NCBI GenBank assembly: GCA_964568345.1
Contig: CAZMPG010000008.1
Span: 1-35,201, forward strand
DNA length: 35,201 nucleotides
Source: UBA12088 sp964568345
GTDB taxonomy: Bacteria > Patescibacteriota > Minisyncoccia > Phycocordibacterales > UBA12088
Reading direction: 5' to 3'
Shown: in pieces, positions 15,301-27,300 of the stretch
How the letters are laid out: every line of letters begins with the position of its first letter
How positions within the stretch are numbered: position 1 is the first letter of the stretch
Notes under the pieces: generated by a model
What the model was told of the DNA's origin: nothing
The model's database searches: none
Seen by the model: the letters and a program-made list of their open reading frames with translations, nothing else
Translations under genes and position numbers: made by a program

Positions 15301-18300
15301 TCGAACGGCACCAACAACAACTTTACGTACAACTCGTGGGATGGCGAAGGGTGGGGCGCCGGCGGCACGCGGAGCCTTGGTGATGATTTCGAGACCGGCG
15401 AGCTTGCGGCGGACGACGGAAGCGACACGCTCATCCTCTGCTACGACGATGAGGACCACCACCTCGGTATTGCGACGTGGGACGGCACCGCAAACACGTG
15501 GGACAGCTGGAGTGGGCGGCCGTCGGTGGATGAGTTTGAGACCGCCGCAGAGAACGGTACCGCGGTCGCCGATAATCACGGACGTCCGGTGTCGTGCCAG
15601 TTCGAGACGACCGCAGGACGCGACGGGTACCTCATGGCGCCCTACAGCGACCAGACGAATGCGCGCTACCAGTACTGGGACGGCGCCGCGTGGTCGGGCG
15701 AGCAGTCGCTCCCCGCAACGCCGATCCAGGACGCATGGACCATCGGGTCGGTGCGTACCGGCGACGGGAAGGTGCTCGCCATTCTCTACGACGACGTGAA
15801 CACCCAGTACGACGCAACCGATTGGAACGGAAGCAGCTGGACGGCGCTAAATACGCTCGAGACGACGCCATCGCGCGCGACCGAGCCGTACCTCGAGCCA
15901 ATGATGCTTGCGGCGCAGCGCTACCAGGCGACGCAGGGCACCATTGTTTCGCCGGTCGTTGACTTCGATGTGGTGCCCAGCCGTTCGAGCTGGGGCGAGG
16001 CTATCTGGAACACGACCGAGCCACAGGGTACCGACGTCCTTGTGCAGGTCATGTGGGCTGCCGCAGCCTCGACGACGTGCACCGCGTTCGTGCCGGACGG
16101 GGCGCTTGCGGGCAACAGCGCCGGGTTTGCGGCGACTTCTTCACCCCTCAACCTTTCCGGCCTCTCGACCTCGACGTACAATCGGCTCTGCCTCAAGGCA
16201 ACCCTAAGCTCGAATACGAGCAATTCTCCAACGCTCAATGACTGGACCGTATCGTGGCAGCGGCAGCCGTTCCTCACGCAGGCGTCGTACCGCTGGTACG
16301 CGAATACCGACGGACTTACGCCGAGCGACGCGTGGCCCACGGGAGCAAACGATGTACTCGAGGATGAGGCGATCGGCGAAGCGTACGCGCCCGGCATCGG
16401 AAGTGTGCTTCGCTTGCGGCTCGGCATCGAGGACAGCAACGTGGCGCTCTCCGCATCTGAGACGAGCCTGCGGCTTGAGTGGGCGGAAGGGTCGCCCTGC
16501 TCCGATTCGCTCACCTGGCAGTCGGTCGGCACTTCGGGGAGCTCGGTCGTGTGGCGCGGCTATGACAATGCGGCGGTTGCCGATGGTGTAGCGATAGGGA
16601 GTCGGCTCCTTGCCGCTACCGATGTGAGCGAATCGTACGAAGAGGAGAACGACAGCGTCGTGAATCCGGGAGGGATTCCTATTGGCGATGAGGGCGAGTG
16701 GGACTTCGTGCTCCAGCACCAGGCAACCTCCTCCACGAACTACTGCTTCCGCGCAGTCAAGGCAGACGGCACGACGCTCGGGGGATACAGCGTCTACCCC
16801 CAGCTCGTGACGAACAGCGCACCCGGTACGCCGACCCTCGTCACCCCGTTTCCCTTCGAGGCGCTCGCATCCACGAGCCCGTGGTTCACCTTCGTCTCCG
16901 CCGATCCGAAAGGTGACGATATCCACTACGCGGTGGAGGTGGATGACGACCCGCTGTTTGGATCGCCGGCGCTTGCTCGCAACAGTGAAGACAACTTTGC
17001 CGAGTTCACGAACATGATCACTCCGGCCGACAAGAGCCCCTTCAATTCCGGCGAAACGGTGCGGTTCATTCCCGCGAGTGCACTTTCAGACAATACGACG
17101 TACTGGTGGCGGGTGCGTGCGCGGGATCCCGCCGGAAGCAACGATTGGAGCGCATGGTCCGATACGCAGAGCTTTACCGCAAGCAGCACCGTCGTCATTT
17201 CGACATGGCACCAGAGCACCATGGACCAGTTCCTCCTCGACGAGCACGAGCAGACCGAGGCGACTTCGACGAACGATATCGTCCTCACCCCACCCAACAC
17301 CTCGGGTACCGCCACATCGCCCACGATTGATTTCGACTGGCACACGAGCGGGAATGCATGGGGCGCGCTCTCATGGACCGACAACGAGGCGACGGGCGAT
17401 ATTCGCTACCATATCGAGTACTACAGCAGTTCGGGGTGGACACTCGTACCGGATAGCGTGCTTGCGGGAAATGCGGCCGGATTTGGCTCCGGTGCGCCGA
17501 TCTCGCTTCTCGCGCTTGATCCGACGACGTACAACGAGCTCCGGCTCCGTTCGAACTTCACGTACATCGGCGGGAGTCCGCGCCTCAACGACTGGACGCT
17601 TTCGTGGGGGCTCGCGGTCGAGCAGCCGACACTCCTGTCGCCCTTTGACAATGAAAAGGTTGGCACGACGACGCCGTCATTCACCTTCTACTCAAGCGAT
17701 CCGGAAAGCCAGGATCTCCAGTATGAGTTCCAGTGGTCTACCACCTCTGCGTTTACCAATGCGACCACCTCGACGTCTACGGCAACGAACGGTGCATTCG
17801 TGAACACGGCGAGCTCAACCGACCTATCACCCTTCTTTTCGGGGAATACCCTGCGCTTCACCGCCACAAGCGGGAGCGCAATGCTCCAGAATGGGACGTA
17901 CTGGTGGCGGGTGCGTGCGCGGGATCCTTCGGGTGGCAATACCTGGAGCGTGTGGTCGCCAACACGGAGCTTTACCGTTGACAGCGCGGTTACGGTCTCC
18001 ACATGGTTCCAAACCACCGATGAGCAGTGGGAAACCGACACACTCACCGACACCGAGGTGTACGGCGCGCACAGCGTGCGGGTCACCTCGATCATTCGGG
18101 AAGCGATGACGATCTACGCAGAGGGGAACATTCAGACGCCACGGTACCGTATCTGGAATGGGCAGCAGTGGGGGAGCGAGAAGAGCGCCGTGAACATCGG
18201 CGAGCGGGTAGATTGGGTGCGCATGGCCGCAGCGCCGACTCGGAACGAGTACCTCCTTGCGACCCAAGGGTCTTCCGGCGCGGTTAAAGCGCAAGTCTAC

Positions 18301-21300
18301 ACCGGTAGTACGACGAACTTTGCCGACCTCACCGCGACGCTTGCTACCGCATCGAATGCTGCGTACCGTGCATTCGACGTTGCGTACGAGAGCACCTCCG
18401 GAGATGGGATAGTCGTCGCGTGCAATGGACAGGACGCCGCATACCAGACGCGGAGTGCGAGTGGCTGGAGCGCGTCGAACCCGATCAACCTCTCCGTCGC
18501 GCAAAACTGCGAGTGGGTACAGCTTACGAGCGACCCGACGAGCGATGAGATCATCCTCCTCGTACGCTTCAATACCGCAGGGACCGTAGACTACGAAGCG
18601 CAGGTATGGGACGGCGGCACGTGGGGCAACTCGACGACACTGGGGAATGCGGGGGCGGTGACCGACGAGGGTATGGCGGCGCTCTACGAAGAGTCAGGCA
18701 CCGATGCGGTCATTGTGGCCTCGAACGGTACCAACAACAACTTTGCATCGAAGCGGTGGAACGGTTCATGGCAGGCGACCACCACGACCGCGATCGGCAA
18801 CGATTTCAACAAAGCGGCGATGTGCCGTGATCTTGGTACCGATCGCCTGACGGTCGTCTACACCGACGAGGACACCGACATGGGGTACGCAGAGTGGGAT
18901 GGTACCACAAACTCCTGGGGTGCCTCGACGGAGCTCGAGGTAGATGGGGTGAATGAGATCAACAATGAGATTGCCTGCACATACGAGACGACTTCTGGCC
19001 GCGATGGGTACGTCTTGTTTACCTACGGCGATGGCATCGTGACGACCGAGCAGTACCGTGTACTTGACCGCTCGACCCCGGTGACGATTGCGCAGAACAT
19101 AAGCACGCTCGGCGAGGCGTACAGCGCCTTCACCGCACGCACCGGCGATGGTACCATCCTCGGGCTCTTCTACGACGACGACGCGGACGACTACTTCTTC
19201 TCGGGGTGGGACGGTAGCCAGTGGAGCGTGGCGCAGCAGCTCGAGAGCGATGGCAATACGCAGAACCCGCGGCGCGAGCCGCTCGCGATCGCCGCCAGGA
19301 GGTACCCGTCGTTTACTGCGGGTTCGGTGGTGAGCGACCCCATCATCTTTACGGACGGTACCGGGCCGCGATGGGGGGTGGCGAGCTCGACCGATACGAC
19401 GCCGGGGAGCTCCTCCATCAGCTACCAATTCGAGTACTCCGCGGACGGTGGCGATACGTGGAGCCTCATCCCCGATGCGGTCTTGCCCGGTAACTCGACG
19501 GGTACGACGAGTAACAGCATTGATCTCTCGAATGTCTCATATGCAACCTATGGCACGATCCGGTACGTCGCAAACTTCACGTGCGTGTCGGGGGACTGCC
19601 CGACGCTCCAGGACTGGACCGTTGCGTGGTCGGAGGGCATCACGGTCTCCGGCACCGCGAAAGCGTACGACGAGACGACGGATGTGACGAGCGGCACGGT
19701 AATGGTCGCGGTCAACAGCACCCTCCAGAGCGGCAAGCAGGGCACGATTTCGGGGGGTACGTGGAGCATCCCGAACGTCACCCTGTTCCCCGGGGATGTC
19801 GTGACCGTCTTCATTGACGGGGCAAACGACGCGAATGAGGCGGCTGCGGTGACGCGGTACGATGGGTACGGCAACATGACCGGTGTCGAGCTCTTTGAGC
19901 GGCACCTCACGATCGGCTCACCCGATGCAACGACCACGACCAATGCGGATATCGCACGGTACGACTACAGCACGTCGAGCGACGAAGACCTCTTCTTCGA
20001 CGTGGATGCGGGGAATGACCTCTACGTCTGTGCGCCAGCATCGGGGAACTGCTTTGACGCAAAGCTCCTCGTCGCGACGACGAGCACCTACCGGCCGGAT
20101 AGCGCGAACTCGGGGACGCTCTACGCGCACGATGTGGTCGTGCAGGGGACGACGACCGCCGACAGCAACACCTTCTACGTGAGCGGGAGCTGGAGGGTGA
20201 GCGGTAGGTTCGATTCGGGTAATGGGACGGTTGTCATGACCGCGACCTCCTCGAGCGAGAACATTGACTCGACAGGAGCGAGTGCGTACGCGTTCAACAC
20301 ACTTACCCTGGGGCAGAGCAACAGCGCCACGTGGACCGCGCAGAGCCTCCTTGATGTTAATGGAGCGATGACCCTTGCCTACGGCACGTTCGTCGCTTCG
20401 ACCTCAAACCTCTTCCTCGGGGGCGACCTCTCGCTTCAGATGGGTACCACGTTTGTGAAGGGGGCCGGCACCACGACCTTTGACGGAGCGACGGTCGCGG
20501 TCATGACCGACGCGACTGTCGTAAAGCAAAACCTTGGCAAAGTGGCGATCAATGGATCATCGAAGACGGTGCGGCTCGGCTCGGCGGCGACCACGACCGA
20601 CCTGTGGATTGAGACATCGAACACGTTTGATGTATCATCAAACAACTATGCGCTCGAGCTTACGGGCGACCTGCACAACCACGGGAGTTTTTCAGCCCGA
20701 TCGGGTACGGTGACCTTTACCGCAACCACGACGGGGAGGGTGATCAATCCAGGAAGCTCCCCGTTCTACAACCTCTCCCTAAACGGTGCAGGGGGCACCT
20801 GGGCGTTCGAGGATGCAGATGTAACGATTAGCAATAACCTCACGATAGCGACTGGCACCCTTACCCTCGCAACCGGCACAACGACCCTCTCTGGCGCCCT
20901 CACCAACACGGGCGGTGCGTTCGTACACAACAACGGCACACTTGAGCTTACCGGCTCGGGGGCAAAGACCCTAACCCAAAACGGCTCTGCGCTCTACAAC
21001 ATCACGACAAACGGTGCGGGAAGTTGGTCGTGGACCGACACGAATGCGACGACCTCCGGCACGGTGCGACTCCTCAATGGCACCCTTACGTTCCCGACGG
21101 GTACGCTCACCATCGGAAAATCGCTCCTCAATATCGGCGGCTCGATCCAGGCAAACGGCGGGACGACGCGCTACACCTCAGCGTCGAGCGAGACCATTCG
21201 CACGAATGGCTCCGGGCTCTTCGGGGTCACCGTTGACGGTGCAGGAGGCACGTTCACACTGAGCGACACGAACCTCGTCGCGAGTGGCACGGTGCAGCTC

Positions 21301-24300
21301 CTCGCGGGTACGACGACCTTCCCCACCGGCACGTTCACTATCGGGGGGAGCTTCACCGGCGTCGGCGGGACGTGGTCCGCGAATGGCGGCGCCGTCCTCT
21401 TCAACTCGACAGCGACCGGGCGGACGGTGAACCCGGGGTCGGGGGTCTTCAATGCGGTGACCTTCAGCAGCGGCACCGGCGGGTGGACGGTGACGGGGAA
21501 CGCGACCTCGACGGGCAGCTTTACGCTCGCGAGCGCGCAGTCCTTCACCGCACAGAGCGGGGTCACGATAGAAGTTGACGGGACGTTTACAAACAGCATC
21601 CCCGCGTCGACGACGTGGACCGGTTCGACCCTTTTCCTCAACTCTGGCACGAGCTACACGGTCGGGAGCAAGACACAGGCAGCCGAGGGGTACGGCACCC
21701 TCAAGGTGGGGGCGAACACCGACATCCGTACGTGGCAGTCGTCCTCGACCGCATACGTTGTGGACAGTACCGGATCGCTCGTGAGCCAAGACCACGCGGC
21801 AGTGGATGGCGACTTCTATATATATGGTACGTACGAACGTGCATCGGGGACAGAGTACTGGTCGTACGCAACCGACTTCGACGGTGCAGCGCTTGGGGGA
21901 GGCTCGCGACAGGTGGACGTGCGTTTCGCGAGCGGCGCATCGGCGGCGTTTACCGGAGCGACACTCCAGGTTTTGGGGAATGCGAGCGCGTCAACGACCG
22001 TCGCCAACCAAGGTTCGGGAAGTTACGCGCTTTCCGTTCACGACGGTACGGTGCAGGCGCAGCACTACACCATGACCGACCTTGCGGCTGACGGCTTCTC
22101 CATCCTCGGGAGCTCGACCGTAAGCTCACTCTCCGACGGTGCGTACCTGCTCACCACAGACGGGGGGACGATGCTCACCGTTTCTTCGACCACGATCGAT
22201 GCGAATCCAGCGCTCCAGATCTTCCGCGTCGCATTCGGGACGTCGAGCGGCGTCTCGTCGGGGTACAACGTGACCGCCAGCGGCACCGCAAGCTCGTACT
22301 GGTCGTTCCGCGACCACAGTGGCAACTACGACGGGGAAGAGTATGACAATGATCCGGTTGTGGGAGCGGGGAGCATACGGTGGGATGACTCCGGCTTTAC
22401 GATAAGCATAGACGGCACCGTGTTTGTGGGCGAAGGAAGCGGAGGAGCCCCGGCGGCATGTAATGGTTCGACGCAAATCTTGCGGCTTGTTGTCAATGGC
22501 TCGACACAGTACAACGCGGCCTGTGCGGCGGGGAGTGGCACCTTCACGTTCCCGGCGGTGACCTACACCGGCGACGTGCCGCTCATCCTCTATATAAATG
22601 ACAGCGTCGGGACGCGGGGGGCGGTCGTATCCCGCTCGCCGCAGAGCAACATCGCCGGCTTCAATCTCTACCAGAACCGCGTCATCGTGCGGCACGAGGG
22701 CGTGGATGCGGCGACCATCGCGACGATGCTCCCGTACGACAGCGACCAAGACCCCGATATCCCCTTCGATGCAGAGGTGGGTACGCTCACCGTAGAGCCT
22801 GAGACCGGCTTCTACCTCTGGCAAGGGAAGTCGTTTGCGCCCGGCGGCAACGTGACCCTCACCCCCGGCGGGTCGGGTGCGGTGTACGACGGCTCGCTCC
22901 GCCTTGCCGCAGGGAGCACCTTCACCGCGGCGGGGAGCGAGGCACACAGTATCGGCGGCAGCTTCATCGCCGAAGCGGGGGCAACGTTTGCTGCGGCGAA
23001 CTCGACCGTCTCCTTCACGGCGACCTCCTCCGGTAAGACGGTGGCGCCGTCGTCGAACTTCTACAACGCGTCATTCACGGGGTCGGGAGGGTGGACGATC
23101 GCCTCCTCGACGACGGTGGCGAACGACCTCACCGTAGCAGCGGGCACCATCTCCGGCACCCAGGATATTACCGTTCAGAACGGCGCCCTCTCGGGGAACG
23201 GCACGGTCACCATGACCGGCGGCACCGTGTCGGTCGGGAAGGGCGGCACCTTCGGGGGGAATAGCCCGTGGACCTTCAGCAGCCTCTCCCTCGGCGATGG
23301 CTCAGCGAACACGACCGCAAAGAGCGGCTCCGGTGACATCCTAGTAACAGGTGCGCTTTCCATCGCAGCATCCCACGTACTCAATGCGGGGTCGGTCGTC
23401 TGGACCTTCTCCGGTTCGGGTGCGGTACTTTCGGTTGCGGGCACCTTCACGCCGGAGAACTCGACGACGACCTTCGCGGGGACGGGGGCAATGACCGTGC
23501 CGGCGCTCACGTACCGCGCTCTGGTCCTCGCGCCGAGCGGGGCGGGGAGTCCGACGTACACACTCTCCTCGGGCGCGCTCACGACCTATACGCTCACCGT
23601 GGGCGATGGCAGCCACCCGGTCACCGTAGATGTGACGGCGAGCGACCCCCTCCTCACCGCGACCGGCACGGTGCGTATCATGCAGAGTGCGACGTACAGT
23701 GCGAGCAACAGTAACGACCTCCAGATAGGCGGCTCGTACGTAAACCAGGGTACCTTCACGAGTAATGGCGGCGGGGTGCTCTTCAACTCGCTCGACACTG
23801 GCGAGACAGTGGATCCCGGCGGTTCGTCCTTCCACCACGTGACGTTCAATAGCGCTGGGGGTGGCTGGACGATGCTCACCAGCGCAACCTCGACCGGCAA
23901 TTTCTCCCTCACGAGCGGCACGTACACGCAAGACCCTGGCACAGTGCTTACCGTACAGGGCATCTTCACGAATGGTATCGGTGGCGCCGCAACAACCTGG
24001 AGCAATACGACGCTCTCCCTCACGAGCGGCACGAGCTACAGCATGAACACAAAGAGTGCTGGCGGCGACGTGTATAGCACCCTGAGCGTGGGGGCAAACA
24101 CCGATATCAAAATGTGGAACTCGACCTCGAGCAGCTACGCGGTCGCCGCATCCGGCTCACTCGTGAGCCAGGACCACAATGCGGTGGATGGCGCACTCTC
24201 CATCTGGGGCGACTACGAGCGGTTGAGTGGCAGCGAGTACTGGAGCTATGCGACCGACTTCGACGGCACCGATATAAGCGGCAGCCCGCGCACCGTCGCG

Positions 24301-27300
24301 GTGCGCCTCGCGCCGAATGCGACGACGACGCTCTCGGGCGGGTCATGGAACATCACCGGCGCCGCAGGGGCGACGACCACGATAGCGACCCAGGGCGGCG
24401 GTACCTACGCGCTCCGGATCACCGGCGGTACGTTTAGTGCGCAGTACTACCGCATACGGGACATCAACGCTACGGGCCTCGAGTTTTCAGGGAGTCCGAC
24501 CGTCACTCAGCTCTCCGATGGCGACCTCGAACTTGCGATAAACGGCGGCGCGATGCTCACCGTGCCCGCATCGGTCATCTCCGCAAACCCCGCAAAGACG
24601 TGGTACCGCATTTCGTTTGCAACCTCCTCAGGTATCACGAGCGGCAGGAATGCCACCTCCTCCGGCAGTACCGCAAGCCTCTGGCGCTTCACTCCGGCGC
24701 TCGGCAACTACTACGGCGAGGCGTACGACGGCGACCCTGCGGGTGATCCTGGGTACTTCGTGTGGGACGATAGCAATGCCCAGGTGACAATTGCGGGCAA
24801 GGTCTACAGCGGCGAAGGGTCAGGTGTTTCGACGATCTGCAACGGCTCGTCTCCGGTGGTGCGGATGGTGATCCAGGGCGGAAGCGGGCAGAGCGCCTCG
24901 TGCGCCGCCGGCACCGGCGACTACGCATTTACCGGTGTCACGTACTCGCCGGGCGACAGCATCATGGTCTACATTGACGGGACGAGCACGCAAGCGGCGA
25001 ACGTGACCATAGACCCGCTCACGAGCATCAGTGACTTCGACCTCTACGAGCGCCGCGTCATCGTGCGGCACGAGGACACGAGCCCCATTACGATAGACGA
25101 CCTCGCGATCTACGACTCATCCGACGACGCCGACATACCCTTTACCGCAGTGTCCAGCTCGCCCGATACGCTCACCCTCCCGGCAAACCATAAGCTCCTC
25201 GTGTGGGCGGGCAAGACCTTTACGCCAGGCGGAGATGTGACGCTCACCTCGGGTGGCACCGGCACCTCCTACGATGGCACGCTCGAGCTTCAAGCGGGCG
25301 CAACATACGTGTCGTCTGCTGCGATACCAGAGAGTATTGCGGTGGGTGGCAGCTGGCTTACCGGAGTGGGCGCCGTCTTCACTGCCGGCTCCTCGACCGT
25401 CACTTTCACCGCGACGACTTCCGGCAAGACGGTGAGCCCCAAGGCGAGCCCGTTCTACAACCTCGTCTTCAACGGCTCGGGTGGCGTCTGGACCTTTGCG
25501 GACCGCGATGCAACGACGACACGGAGCTTCACCATCTCCGCGGGCTCGGTCACCCTCGGCACCTCCACCCTCGCGGTTGGCGGCTCGTTCGTAAACAGCG
25601 CAACGATGTCGGCGGCGTCTACCTCGATAACCTTCAGCTCCTCGAGCGCAGCGACCGCTACCTTCGGCGGCTATGCGGTCGGCTCACTTTCCTTTGCAGG
25701 GGGCGGCGCCTACACGATGACCGATACGGATGCCACCTCGACGGGGAGCGTCTCAATAACCGCCGGGTCGGTCGCCCTCCCCTCGGGCACCTTCGCGGTT
25801 GCAAATGGCTTCAGTGCACAGGGAGGCACGTTCTCGCACGCCGGCACGCTCCGTCTCTATGGCTCGCTCGCCGCGCAGACGCTCCGCTTCGGCACATCGC
25901 AGGTCCGCCACCTCACCGTCGCCGGCCCCGGCTCGTGGGCGTTCGCGGACACCAATGCGACGACGACGGGCACGACGACGATTGCTACAGGCGGCCTCAC
26001 CGCTCCCTCGGGCGGCTTCGGTATCGGCGGATCGTTCATAAACCAGGCTACCTTCAACGCAAACGGCGGCCAGGTGAACTTCTTTGCGACGACGACAGGG
26101 CAAACGATCTCCGCAAGCAGCACCGTCTTCGCGAATGTGCTCATCTCCGGGATTGGGGGTGGGTGGACGTTTGCGACCTCGGCGAGCACGACTGGCTCCT
26201 TCCGCCTGATCGCTGCAAGCTCTTTTGCGATGGCTGCTTCGACGACCCTCGAGGTCCGTGGCGCTTTCGAAAACCTGGTCGGCGGAGCTTCGACCACCTT
26301 CGCGACGAGCACGCTCCTCCTCAACTCCGGCACGAGCTACACCGTAAATACGAAGAGTGCCGGCGGCGACAGCTACGCATACCTCACCCTCGGGCAAAAC
26401 ACCGACGTGCGTATGTGGGATAGCGCTGCCGCAACCACGACCGTGGCAACCTCGGGCTCGCTCTACTCGATGGATCATGCGGGCACCCCCGGCAATCTCT
26501 ACCTCTGGGGCGATTATGTACAGGCGTCGGGGGCGGACTACTGGAGCTATGCGACCGACTTCGATGGTGCTGCACTCGGTGGTAGCTCGCGGCAAGTAGA
26601 CGTGCGCATCGCCTCCTCGAGCGCGCTCTCCTTCACCGGCGGCACGCTCGAGGTGGTCGGCGCTGCGGGGGCGACGACCTCCGTGGCGGTCATGGGGAGC
26701 GGCGCATACTCGCTTGCAAAGAGCGGCGGCACACTCAATATGCAGTACTACCAATTCAAGAACCTCGATAGCGCCGGCATCGTGCTCTCGGGCGCGCTTT
26801 CGATCACCTCGCTCTCGTATGGCGACCTCGAGCTCTCGAAGCAGGGCGGCGTACTCCTCCAGGTCGCCTCGACGACGATAGATCAGAACCCGAGCAAGAG
26901 TATTGCGGGAATGCGCTTCGCAACGACGAGCGGTGTCACGGGCACCAACGTGCAGCGCAACGGCACAACGGCAAACTTTTGGGATTTCAATGCCCACTAT
27001 GGCGAGATAGACGGCGAAGCGTACGACAGCGATGGTGTAGATGCGTGTGGCGCCATTCGGTGGGACGACAGCACCTGCCTCGAGGTCTCCCAAGCGCACT
27101 ACCGTTTCCGCAATGATGACGGCGGTGGCGGTGCGCCAGATAGCGAGTGGTACGACCAAAACTGGAACAAGCGCAAGCGGGTGAACGTCACGAACCCGAA
27201 TGGGAGCGTGCTCACGAACACTGCGGTACGCTTCGACATCGGGTACGATGGCGACATGCAGAGCGACTGGGATGATATCCGCTTCACCGATAGCTCCGGC

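Noticed and set aside
14494..15579. Antisense frame of 361 codons opposite the first propeller module
   Set aside because: Arises from the codon bias of the sense gene; repeated sense motifs are the better explanation.
25203..26423. Plus-strand frame of 406 codons in another frame inside the giant gene
   Set aside because: Arg/His/Leu-rich product typical of an out-of-frame reading of Gly/Thr/Ser codons; the 20-kb frame is continuous through it.
19639..27072. CRISPR-like or satellite DNA repeats
   Set aside because: The periodicity is at the protein level with diverged DNA, long units and an open frame; no short direct repeats with unique spacers are present.
25753..27159. Long antisense frame of 468 codons opposite the third superrepeat
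   Set aside because: It lies fully opposite the giant gene, has an Arg/Ala-rich composition typical of GC-rich shadow frames, and shows no domain motif or promoter.
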